Made by a program: the position numbers and the translations under genes. A stretch of 64,000 nucleotides of DNA from Streptomyces alfalfae (GTDB lineage: Bacteria > Actinomycetota > Actinomycetes > Streptomycetales > Streptomycetaceae): the NCBI RefSeq assembly GCF_004127445.1, contig NZ_QEXM01000038.1:62001-126000 (forward strand), read 5' to 3'. The first letter of the stretch is position 1; each line of letters opens with the position of its first letter. The notes under the pieces are model-generated. The model saw only the letters and a list, made by a program, of their open reading frames with translations. It was not told the DNA's origin and made no database searches. Shown here piece after piece: positions 57,219-64,000 of the stretch.

Positions 57219-58631
57219 ATGGCGAAAGGCCGCAAGAACCGGCTCTACCCGGGCATATCCGATGAACTGTCCGCCTTGATGCGGACCGGCTGGGCGGACA
57301 CCGAACGGCACGACCTCACCCCCGACGAGCAGGCCCCCTACGCGGCCCGCCGCCGCGCCGCGCTCTCCGCCCGATTCCCGGGCGAGCGCCTGGTCATCCC
57401 CTCCGGCAACCTGAAGGTCCGCTCGAACGACGACACGTACCCGTTCCGGGCCTACTCCGGCTATGTGCACATGACCGGCGACCAGGCCCGTGACGGCGCC
57501 CTCGTCCTCCACCCGCGCGCGGACGGCGGCCACGACGCCTACTGCTACCAGCTCCCGCGGGACAGCAGGGACGACGACGAGTTCTGGACGGGCCCCACGG
57601 CGGAGCTGTGGATGGGCAGGCGTCGCTCGCTCGCCGAGGCGCAGCTCGTGCTCGGACTGCCCTGCCGCGACGTCCGCACGGCGGCGGCCGACCTGGCCGC
57701 CGGCTTCGACGGGCCGACCCGGATCGTGCGCGGCGTCGACCCCGCCCTGGAGGCCGCCGTCACCTCCGACGAGGAGCGCGACGACGAGCTGGAGGAGGCG
57801 CTGAGCGATCTGCGCCTGGTCAAGGACGACTGGGAGATCGGCGAACTCCGCAAGGCCGTGGACGCCACCGTGCGCGGCTTCACCGACGTCGTCGGCGACC
57901 TCTCCCGGGCGGTCGCGACGTCCGAGCGGTGGATCGAGGGCACGTTCTTCCGCCGCGCGCGGCTGGAGGGCAACGCCGTCGGCTACGGCTCGATCTGCGC
58001 GGCGGGCGACCACGCCACGATCATGCACTGGACGGAGAACGACGGCCCGGTGCGCCCGGGCGAGCTGCTCCTCCTCGACGCCGGCGTGGAGGCGCGCACG
58101 CTCTACACCGCGGACGTCACGCGCACCCTCCCCATCAGCGGCACGTTCACCCCCGTACAGCGCACGGTGTACGAGGCGGTGTACGAGGCGCAGGAGGCCG
58201 GCATGGCCGCCGTGAAGCCGGGGGCGGCCTACCGCGACTTCCACGAGGCGTCCCAGCGCCATCTGGCGGCGCGCCTGGTGGAGTGGGGCTTCATCGAGGG
58301 CCCTGCCGAGCGCGCGTACGAACTCGGACTGCAGCGCCGCTTCACCATGGCGGGCACCGGGCACATGCTCGGCCTCGACGTCCACGACTGCGCGCAGGCG
58401 CGGAACGAGGAGTACGTCGACGCGGCGCTCGAGCCCGGCATGGTGCTGACCGTCGAGCCCGGCCTGTACTTCCAGCCGGACGACCTGACCGTCCCCGAGG
58501 AGTGGCGCGGCATCGGCGTCCGCATCGAGGACGACCTGCTGGTCACCGCCGACGGCCACGAGAACCTGTCGGCGGGACTGCCCCGGTCGGCGGACGACGT
58601 CGAGGCGTGGATGGCCCGCTTCGCCGGCTGA
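57219..58631 (+). CDS. pepP: Xaa-Pro aminopeptidase (M24B, aminopeptidase P)
   Basis: A 470-residue enzyme removing N-terminal residues before proline. N-terminal AMP_N domain (about 35-185), then the pita-bread metallopeptidase with the five dinuclear-metal ligands: Asp in LLLLDAGVE, Asp in TADVTRTLP, His in GTGHMLGLDVHD, Glu in TVEPGLYF, Glu in IGVRIEDDLL. ATG 57219 follows GAAAGG. It is cytoplasmic and probably housekeeping; Streptomyces often has two copies. Confidence 0.95.
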   Translation: MAKGRKNRLYPGISDELSALMRTGWADTERHDLTPDEQAPYAARRRAALSARFPGERLVIPSGNLKVRSNDDTYPFRAYSGYVHMTGDQARDGALVLHPRADGGHDAYCYQLPRDSRDDDEFWTGPTAELWMGRRRSLAEAQLVLGLPCRDVRTAAADLAAGFDGPTRIVRGVDPALEAAVTSDEERDDELEEALSDLRLVKDDWEIGELRKAVDATVRGFTDVVGDLSRAVATSERWIEGTFFRRARLEGNAVGYGSICAAGDHATIMHWTENDGPVRPGELLLLDAGVEARTLYTADVTRTLPISGTFTPVQRTVYEAVYEAQEAGMAAVKPGAAYRDFHEASQRHLAARLVEWGFIEGPAERAYELGLQRRFTMAGTGHMLGLDVHDCAQARNEEYVDAALEPGMVLTVEPGLYFQPDDLTVPEEWRGIGVRIEDDLLVTADGHENLSAGLPRSADDVEAWMARFAG

Positions 58632-58702
58632 CCGGTCCTTTCACCCCGTGCGGGACCTGGATGCCGTGCCGGGGCGTTTCCGCTGGTGCCGAACGGTTAC
58701 CT

Positions 58703-58727
58703 GTTGTCCCACGACGGGTGGGACAAC
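58703..58727. promoter_or_regulatory. 10-bp perfect inverted repeat just upstream of DUF1360 operon
   Basis: GTTGTCCCAC-GACGG-GTGGGACAAC ends 16 nt before the GGAGG of the DUF1360 gene. It may be an operator or a 5'-UTR hairpin. It could also help end pepP transcripts, but there is no T tract. Confidence 0.5.
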
Positions 58728-58752
58728 CGGCGACGAACCAGCGGAGGCGACT

Positions 58753-59301
58753 GTGGAGCACGACGAAGAGCGCGAGGAAGGCACCCGCGGGGAGCGGGCG
58801 AAGGGGGTCCTGCGCCGCCTGAGCAAGGCCTACTCCCCGGGCGAGCGGCGCCACCTCGGCGGGCACGCGGGCGCCGTGGCCGCGTTCGGCGTCTACACGG
58901 CCGCGTGGGGCGTGGCAGTCGGCCTGCGCGGGGCGAAGCTCCCCGAGCGCCCCGAGCCGTGGGACATCGTGTGCGCGGCGGCCGCCACGTTCCGGTTGAG
59001 CCGGCTGCTCAGCAAGGGGTCGGTCACCAGCCCGATGCGGGCGCCGTTCACGCGCTACGAGTCGGCGACGGGACCGGCGGAGGTCAGCGAGAGCCCTCGC
59101 GGCGGCCACGTGAGGTCGACCGTGGGGGAGCTCGTCACCTGCCCGTTCTGCCTGAGCGTCTGGCTGACGACCACCATCACGGGCGCGCGCCTGCTGTGGC
59201 CGGGTCCCACGCGGGCCGTCACGGGCGGCCTGACGGCGCTCGCGGCCGCCGACGCGATGCAGCTCGGGTACGACTGCCTCGTACAGAAGAACGCTGAATG
59301 A
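58753..59301 (+). CDS. DUF1360 membrane protein
   Basis: A 182-residue protein with the DUF1360 pattern: PWDIVCAAAATFRLSRLLSKGSVTSPMRAPF, then GELVTCPFCLSVWLTT with the conserved CPFC, and TM helices before and after. The N-terminal 30 residues are charged. Function is not established; one related protein is in Bacillus spores. GTG 58753 follows GGAGG. It overlaps the next gene by ATGA. Confidence 0.88.
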   Translation: MEHDEEREEGTRGERAKGVLRRLSKAYSPGERRHLGGHAGAVAAFGVYTAAWGVAVGLRGAKLPERPEPWDIVCAAAATFRLSRLLSKGSVTSPMRAPFTRYESATGPAEVSESPRGGHVRSTVGELVTCPFCLSVWLTTTITGARLLWPGPTRAVTGGLTALAAADAMQLGYDCLVQKNAE

Positions 59302-60032
59302 GCGTGCCCCGGCCCGTCGCCGCGGGCGCCGGGCTGGTGGCGCGGGCGGCCCGAACCGCCGCCCGCCGACGCCGGGCGCCGGCGCTGCACCCCCGCGGGG
59401 TGTGCGCCGAGGCGACCCTCGCCGTGCACCCGGCCGGCGGCGCCTGGGGCGAGCCCTGGCTCGACCAGCCCGGTGACCACCGGGTCAGGCTGCGCTGGTC
59501 ACGGGGCGCCGGGCTGCCCGGACGGCTGCCGGACGCGCTGGGCCTCGCCCTGCGCGTCGACGATGCCGGGGGTCCCGGACGGCCCCTGGACCTGCTGCTG
59601 ACCAGCAGTGGCGGCGGCCGGGTGAGCAGGCGCCTGCCGCTGCCGCGCCTGAACGCGACGGGCGGCCCGTACTCGACGCTCCTCCCGTATCACATCGGCA
59701 GACGCCGGGGGCTCCTGATCGCCCACCCCTCCGGGGCCTCGCCCCATGTGCCCAGCGGTCTGCCCGCGCTGCGGACGGCGCTGGAGCGGGCGCCGCTGAC
59801 GTTCCACCTGTGTGCCGCGCTGCCCGGCGGGGCGTGGTGGCACCTCGGCACGCTCACGACCGGGACGCCGCTCGACCTGCCGCCGGGCGAGACCCTCTCC
59901 TACGACCCCTATCTGCACTGCCTGCCGGGCCTGCGCCCCACGGCCGGGTTCAGCACAGTGCGGGAGGCCGCGTACGCCGCCTCCCGGGCCGGCAGGCACA
60001 CCACCGAAGGAACGAGGACACCCGCATGCTGA
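59298..60032 (+). CDS. Catalase-fold-like protein without recognised active site
   Basis: A 244-residue protein. HPRGVCAEATLAVHP, RLRWSRGAGLPGRLPDALGLALRVDD and PLDLLLTSSG resemble the heme-peroxidase/catalase-like fold pattern (Arg-x-Ser-Arg, then LPD-GLAxR), but the catalytic His and proximal Tyr context cannot be placed. Genes of this type next to DUF1360 are often labelled phosphodiesterase without evidence. It overlaps DUF1360 upstream and the glyoxalase-fold gene downstream, giving a three-gene operon. Confidence 0.6.
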   Translation: MSVPRPVAAGAGLVARAARTAARRRRAPALHPRGVCAEATLAVHPAGGAWGEPWLDQPGDHRVRLRWSRGAGLPGRLPDALGLALRVDDAGGPGRPLDLLLTSSGGGRVSRRLPLPRLNATGGPYSTLLPYHIGRRRGLLIAHPSGASPHVPSGLPALRTALERAPLTFHLCAALPGGAWWHLGTLTTGTPLDLPPGETLSYDPYLHCLPGLRPTAGFSTVREAAYAASRAGRHTTEGTRTPAC

Positions 60033-60421
60033 GACTCGGCATCCCCGTCATCGGCGTCACGGACGTCTCCCGGGCCGTGACCTTCTGGACGGCGGCCCTG
60101 GACCTGATGGCCACACAGGAGTGGGAGAGCGACACCTGGCGCACGCTCGACCACGCCGACGGGTCGGGCCGGGCCCTCGCGCTGATGCGCAGCGACTCGC
60201 CCGCCGAGGCGCGCCCGCGGCTGCACCTGGACCTCTTCACGGACTCGGCACAGGAGCAGCAGGTGGAGGTCCGGCGGCTCATCGGGCTCGGCGCGCGGGC
60301 CGTGGAGTGGGACCTGTATCCGCCCGACCCGGACTTCGTCGTTCTCGCCGACCCGGACGGCAACCTCTTCTGCGTCGTCGATCTGAGCCACGCGCCCAGC
60401 GGGGGCCGGCCGACGCAGTGA
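60026..60421 (+). CDS. Glyoxalase/VOC-fold protein
   Basis: A 131-residue single VOC module pair: IPVIGVTDVSRAVTFWTAAL, HLDLFTDSAQEQQVEVRRL, FVVLADPDGNLFCVVD. The His/Glu metal ligands of glyoxalase I are only partly present, so it may be a binding or resistance-type VOC protein. ATG 60026 follows GAGG by eight bases and overlaps the previous stop. Confidence 0.88.
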   Translation: MLRLGIPVIGVTDVSRAVTFWTAALDLMATQEWESDTWRTLDHADGSGRALALMRSDSPAEARPRLHLDLFTDSAQEQQVEVRRLIGLGARAVEWDLYPPDPDFVVLADPDGNLFCVVDLSHAPSGGRPTQ

Positions 60422-60429
60422 CCGAGGAG

Positions 60430-60480
60430 GACGGCGCGCGGCGCGCCCGGCCCGGAGGCCGGAGCGCGCCGCGCGCCGTC
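60430..60480. terminator. Strong bidirectional terminator
   Basis: A 17-bp perfect stem (60430-60446 with 60464-60480) continues, past a single bulged A, into a 6-bp stem with a CGGA tetraloop. It lies between convergent VOC and MFS genes. Confidence 0.9.
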
Positions 60481-60497
60481 GCGCTTCTCGGTGCGGG

Positions 60498-61955
60498 TCA
60501 GGCCCGGGCCGCCGCCTGGTCGGCCGCGGCCGGCTCCTCGTCGGCGGCCTGGTCGCCGCCGGCCTCGCGCATCGCGGGGATGAGGGCCGCGACGGCCGCC
60601 GACAGGAGGGCGACACCGCAGCCGATCACCAGACCGGTGCGGAAGCCGTCCTCGGAGGGGATCGTGACGCCGCCCATGCCGATGGTCATCTGGGCGAGGA
60701 CGACGCCGATGACGGCGGAGCCGATCGTGGTGCCGAGCGAGCGCATCAGGGTGTTGAAGCCGTTGGCCGCCGCCGTCTCCGCGACGGGCACCGAGCTCAT
60801 GATGAGCGCGGGCATGGCGCCGTAGGCGAGGGCGACACCGCTGTTGATCACGATGCCGGCGACCATGATGCCCCAGGCGGTGCCCATGAGCGGCAGCGCG
60901 GCCCCGTATCCGACGGCGATCACGAGGGCGCCGCAGACCAGCGCGACCTTCGGGCCGCGCGTGTTGATCAGCTTTCCGCCCAGCGGTGAGATGAGCATCA
61001 TCATGACGCCGCCGGGCGCGATCCACAGACCGGCCGCCAGCATCGACTGGCCGAGGCCGTACCCGGTGGCCTCGGGGAACTGCAGGAGCTGCGGCGCGAT
61101 CAGCATGAAGGCGTACATGCCGACGCCGATGAGGACGGACGCGGCGTTGGTCAGCAGCACTCGCGGCCGGACGGTGGTGCGCAGGTCGATGAGCGGGTCG
61201 CGGGTGCGCATCTCCCACAAGCCCCAGACGACCAGCGCCACGGCGGCCAGGGCGAACAGGCCGAGCGTGGTGCCGGAGGCCCAGCCCCAGTCGGCGCCCT
61301 TGGAGATCGCGAGGAGCAGCGAGACCAGCCCGATGGCGAGCCCGACCGCGCCGGGGGCGTCGAAGCGCTGGCCCTTCGCGGCGGCCGGGACGTCCGGCAA
61401 GACGGCGAAGATCAGGACGCCGATGGCCAGCGCGAGGACGGCCGAGCCCCAGAACAGCACGCGCCAGTCGGCGTACTGCGCGACGGCGGCGGCGATCGGC
61501 AGGCCGATGGCGCCGCCGATGCCCATCGAGGCGCTGACGAGCGCGATGGAGGAGCTGAGCTTCTCGACGGCCACGACGTCCCGCAGGAGCGCGATGCCGA
61601 GCGGCACCATGCCCATGCCCATGCCCTGCAGTCCGCGTCCGACGATCATCGGGACGACGGACGAGGAGAGCGCGCAGACCACCGAGCCGATGATCAGCGG
61701 CACGACGCAGACCAGCATCATGCGGCGCTTGCCCACCAGGTCGCCCAGGCGTCCGGTGACGGGCACGCAGACGCCCGCGACGAGCAGGGTCACGGTGATG
61801 ACCCACGCGGCGTTCGAGGACGACGTGTCCAGGATCCGCGGCAGCTCGGCGATGAGCGGCGTCACCAGCGTCTGCATGATCGCGGCGACCGTACCGGCGA
61901 GCGCCAGGGTGGCGACTATGGCGCCGGTCCTGCCGCCCGACTGCTGGGCTTCCAT
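60498..61955 (-). CDS. MFS exporter, DHA2-like
   Basis: A 485-residue transporter with about 14 TM helices, motif A RLGDLVGKRRMM and TM1 PLIAELPRILDTSSSNAAWV. The C-terminal tail is acidic and Ala-rich. It is divergent from a MarR regulator, the usual arrangement for a substrate-inducible efflux pump. ATG 61955 follows GAGGAG. Confidence 0.93.
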   Translation of the reverse strand: MEAQQSGGRTGAIVATLALAGTVAAIMQTLVTPLIAELPRILDTSSSNAAWVITVTLLVAGVCVPVTGRLGDLVGKRRMMLVCVVPLIIGSVVCALSSSVVPMIVGRGLQGMGMGMVPLGIALLRDVVAVEKLSSSIALVSASMGIGGAIGLPIAAAVAQYADWRVLFWGSAVLALAIGVLIFAVLPDVPAAAKGQRFDAPGAVGLAIGLVSLLLAISKGADWGWASGTTLGLFALAAVALVVWGLWEMRTRDPLIDLRTTVRPRVLLTNAASVLIGVGMYAFMLIAPQLLQFPEATGYGLGQSMLAAGLWIAPGGVMMMLISPLGGKLINTRGPKVALVCGALVIAVGYGAALPLMGTAWGIMVAGIVINSGVALAYGAMPALIMSSVPVAETAAANGFNTLMRSLGTTIGSAVIGVVLAQMTIGMGGVTIPSEDGFRTGLVIGCGVALLSAAVAALIPAMREAGGDQAADEEPAAADQAAARA

Positions 61956-61993
61956 AAAGGGGGGCTCCTCGATTCTCGTTCCACGTGGGCAAC

Positions 61994-62011
61994 GATGTGC
62001 ACTATACATAC
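61994..62011. promoter_or_regulatory. GATGTGCAC-N2-TACATAC element, copy 2, between MFS and MarR genes
   Basis: Lies 39-56 bp before the MFS start; a TGTGCA repeat follows at 62013-62018. It is AT-rich compared with its surroundings and a plausible MarR operator or MFS promoter region. Confidence 0.4.
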
Positions 62012-62127
62012 TCTGTGCATAGGGCATATGACGTGCAATGGGCACACGCCTGGTCGGCGGGGCGTCGGGCGGGCGCGCCTGCGCCGTCGGGGGGTGCGAT
62101 ACGGTCGCCGTAGGAGGACGCACGTAC

Positions 62128-62580
62128 ATGGACAAGCCATCGCACCTGGTCGAGTTCGAGCACATGGTGCTGGGGCGGCACCAGTTGAGCAGCGCCAAGC
62201 TGCGCCAGCGGCAGGGCCGCCTGGAGCGCAGCACGTACATCCTGCTCAGCCGCATCCGGATGCAGGGGCCGATGACGATCGGGCAGCTCAGTGAGGCGTT
62301 CATGCTCGACGCCTCCACGCTCAACCGGCAGACGGCGGGCGCGGCGCGGGCCGGACTGCTCGAACGCATCCCCGACCCGGAGGGCGGCATGGCCCGCAAG
62401 TTCCGGCTCACCGAGGAGGGTGCGCGGCGTCTGGACGTCGAGCGCGAGGCGCACATCAAGGAACTGGACTGCGTCTTCGAGGACTGGCCGGCCGACGACG
62501 TGGAGACCTTCGCCCGCTACCTCCAGCGGTTCAACGCGAGCGTGGAGCGGCTGAGCGGCCAGCCCTGGCCGCGCTCCTGA
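62128..62580 (+). CDS. MarR-family transcriptional regulator
   Basis: A 150-residue MarR protein: winged HTH MTIGQLSEAFMLDASTLNRQTAGAARAGLLERI, wing DPEGGMARKFRLTEEG, flanked by dimerisation helices. ATG 62128 follows AGGAGG by ten bases; the upstream extension is unlikely. It probably represses the divergent MFS gene. Confidence 0.92.
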   Translation: MDKPSHLVEFEHMVLGRHQLSSAKLRQRQGRLERSTYILLSRIRMQGPMTIGQLSEAFMLDASTLNRQTAGAARAGLLERIPDPEGGMARKFRLTEEGARRLDVEREAHIKELDCVFEDWPADDVETFARYLQRFNASVERLSGQPWPRS

Positions 62581-62602
62581 CCTCCGTACGCCCCGTGTGA
62601 AA

Positions 62603-62644
62603 CGCCGGCCGGCCGTGGCGGAGGACCGCCACGGCCGGCCGGCG
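62603..62644. terminator. 19-bp stem-loop between MarR and RidA genes
   Basis: Perfect 19-bp stem (62603-62621 with 62626-62644) with AGGA tetraloop between convergent genes. Confidence 0.9.
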
Positions 62645-62664
62645 CGGAAATGAGGGCGGGAGGG

Positions 62665-63087
62665 TCAGTCCTGGTGGCCCACGACGGCGGTCACCCGGAT
62701 CTCCACCCGCATCCCCGGCGCCCCGAGCGCCGGAACACCGATCTGCGTCCAGATGGGCGCGCGCTCACCCATGCGCTTGCGCATCTGCTCCACCATGACG
62801 CGGGTGGGCAGCTCGCCGATGAAGTCGGGGGAGTCGGGGATGTGGTACGAGTCCACACCGATGACGTCCTGCCAGCCCGCGCCGGCCGTGGCGAGGGTCC
62901 TCTCCACGTTGTCGAAGGCCCGGACGATCTCGTCCTCCAGGGACGCGGGGAAGGTGAACTCCTCGTCCCAGCCTCCCTGTCCCGAGATCTCGACGCGGTC
63001 GCCCACGCGGACGGCCTGGCTGTAGTGCAACTGGGCGTGCAGTGTGTCGCCGTACCCGGGCGTGACGAAGAACTGGGGCTCGTTCAT
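62665..63087 (-). CDS. RidA/YjgF-family protein
   Basis: A 140-residue RidA-fold protein: YSQAVRVGDRVEISGQGGWD, DEIVRAFDNVERTLATAGAG, VMVEQMRKRMGERAPIWTQIGV and C-terminal RVEIRVTAV. The catalytic Arg of true RidA (in a CxR/ARxxV segment) is not in the usual place, so deaminase activity is uncertain. It is divergent from a MarR gene and shares a double operator with it. ATG 63087 follows AGGGAG. Confidence 0.9.
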   Translation of the reverse strand: MNEPQFFVTPGYGDTLHAQLHYSQAVRVGDRVEISGQGGWDEEFTFPASLEDEIVRAFDNVERTLATAGAGWQDVIGVDSYHIPDSPDFIGELPTRVMVEQMRKRMGERAPIWTQIGVPALGAPGMRVEIRVTAVVGHQD

Positions 63088-63130
63088 GGCGCTCCCTATG
63101 CGCTGAGGGTCCACACGTGAAGTAAAAGCA

Positions 63131-63179
63131 CTTCACGCTTGAAGTGAACCCTACGCTATTTCACTTCAAGCGTGAAGTC
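63131..63179. promoter_or_regulatory. Two identical 19-bp operators in inverted orientation (MarR site)
   Basis: ACTTCACGCTTGAAGTGAA (63131-63149) recurs as its exact reverse complement at 63161-63179. Each copy also contains an internal near-palindrome ACTTCA-CGCT-TGAAGT. A further GTGAAGTA half-site lies at about 63118. The pair fills the RidA/MarR intergenic gap. Confidence 0.8.
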
Positions 63180-63203
63180 CTCGATGTTCGATAAGGTGGC
63201 CCC

Positions 63204-63707
63204 ATGGCCAAATCCGCCGACTCGAACCCAGGTCAGGACGCATCCGACGACGCACTGTGGCTGGACGCGGACGAGAAGGAGGCCTGGACCGGACTCGTCT
63301 CGCTGATCCTGCTGCTGCCGGGCAAGCTGGAAGCGCCGCTGCAACAGCGGAGCGGGATCTCCCTCTTCGAGTACCTCACCCTCAGCCATATCTCGGAGGC
63401 CCCGGAGCGCCGCCTGCGGATGAGCGAGCTGGCCTACCTCGCCGGCGGCTCCCTCTCACGCCTGTCGAACGTCGTGAAGCGGTTCGAGCAGCGCGGCTGG
63501 GTCGAGCGTTCCCCCGACCCCGACGACGGCCGGTACACCCTGGCCGCCCTCACCGACGAGGGCTACGAGGTGGTCGTCGACGCCGCGCCCACCCATGTCC
63601 GAGCGGTGCGCGACCTCGTGCTCACCCCGCTCACCGCGGCCGACCGCAGGGCACTGGCCCGCATCGCGGCGAAGCTGCGGGTGCGGCCGAACGACCTGTC
63701 GTCCTGA
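63204..63707 (+). CDS. MarR-family transcriptional regulator
   Basis: A 167-residue MarR protein: SLFEYLTLSHISEAPERRLR, HTH MSELAYLAGGSLSRLSNVVKRFEQRGWVERSPDP, wing DDGRYTLAALTDEG. It is likely to bind the double operator at 63131-63179 and to repress both itself and the divergent RidA gene. Confidence 0.93.
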   Translation: MAKSADSNPGQDASDDALWLDADEKEAWTGLVSLILLLPGKLEAPLQQRSGISLFEYLTLSHISEAPERRLRMSELAYLAGGSLSRLSNVVKRFEQRGWVERSPDPDDGRYTLAALTDEGYEVVVDAAPTHVRAVRDLVLTPLTAADRRALARIAAKLRVRPNDLSS

Positions 63708-63717
63708 CGCGGATCGC

Positions 63718-63746
63718 CCGCCGCCGGCCGTTCATGCCGGCGGCGG
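63718..63746. terminator. Stem-loop between convergent MarR and phosphatase genes
   Basis: Perfect 11-bp stem (63718-63728 with 63736-63746), 7-nt loop, overlapping the last codons of the phosphatase gene. Confidence 0.6.
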
Positions 63747-64000
63747 AGCCGTGCGCAGCAGGAGCACGGCGATGTCGTCGGTGTAGTGCGGGGTGGGCCG
63801 GGCGTGGCGCAGCAGGACGTCGATGAGGTGGTCGAGGTCCTGCCCGCTGTACTCCGCGAGGCAGTTGGAGAGCCCCAGGGCGGCCCGGTCGGGGTCGGCG
63901 CCCGGGATCTCGACAAGGCCGTCGGTGTACAGGGCGAAGGTCGTCCCCGGGGGCAGCGGCAGCACGGTGGTGGGGTAGCGGGAGACGGTCTCGACGCCGA
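63732..64000 (-). CDS. SpoIIE/PP2C-type phosphatase, C-terminal part only
   Basis: About 89 residues at the right edge; the N-terminus lies beyond the window. RYPTTVLPLPPGTTFALYTDGLVE and the final metal-binding TDDIAVLLLR are characteristic ends of SpoIIE-type phosphatases acting on anti-sigma antagonists. Nothing can be said about its sensory domains. Confidence 0.9.
   Translation of the reverse strand, partial: GVETVSRYPTTVLPLPPGTTFALYTDGLVEIPGADPDRAALGLSNCLAEYSGQDLDHLIDVLLRHARPTPHYTDDIAVLLLRTAPPPA

Overview
The window is high-GC DNA with GTG/TTG starts, strong third-codon GC bias and ATGA-type gene overlaps. Gene families such as Spo0M, SpoIIE-type phosphatases, DUF1360 and MbtH-linked NRPSs point to an actinomycete, most likely a Streptomyces chromosome. 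No rRNA, tRNA, CRISPR array, transposase or integrase was seen.

Region 1 (1-8241) is a sugar-scavenging locus. A secreted GH114 glycosidase, an ABC importer (binding protein and two permeases, no own ATPase), a PfkB kinase, a GH4 glycosidase and a SIS-domain sugar-phosphate enzyme lie on the minus strand opposite a DeoR repressor. Together they fit galactosamine-polymer or amino-sugar use. Region 2 (8245-11696) is a signalling trio: CHASE3 histidine kinase, CheY-like receiver, and receiver-SpoIIE phosphatase. Region 3 (11872-26499) is mostly housekeeping or accessory: two aldo/keto reductases, a duplicated-domain lipoprotein, GNATs, a doubly frameshifted acyltransferase, paired CBS/CNNM membrane proteins, Spo0M, TatA, an ABC exporter, a histone-H1-like protein and a receiver protein.

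Region 4 (about 26606-52978) is a hybrid NRPS-PKS cluster and the most interesting part. Read along the minus strand, the line is A-T-C-A-T (46314-51356), C-A[LLM monooxygenase + FkbM methyltransferase inserted]-T (41259-46310), KS-AT-ACP (38104-41262), LLM monooxygenase-C (35489-38107) and T-C-A-T-C (30795-35477). These genes overlap or nearly abut. Around them are a divergent MbtH and type II thioesterase pair, an operon of an HExxH protein, flavin reductase and P450, and a divergent MFS exporter. The interrupted A domain carries a glycine-like specificity code, so an alpha-oxidised and O-methylated glycine residue is the leading inference. Three of five C domains have altered active-site motifs and there is no terminal thioesterase domain.

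Region 5 (53010-64000) holds a DEAD-box helicase, a membrane-anchored Mrr-like protein, a TrmB/LuxR-type regulator, Xaa-Pro aminopeptidase, a DUF1360 operon, a glyoxalase-fold protein, an MFS/MarR pair, a RidA/MarR pair sharing a double operator, and the 3' part of another SpoIIE phosphatase. Several perfect GC-rich stems mark convergent gene ends.
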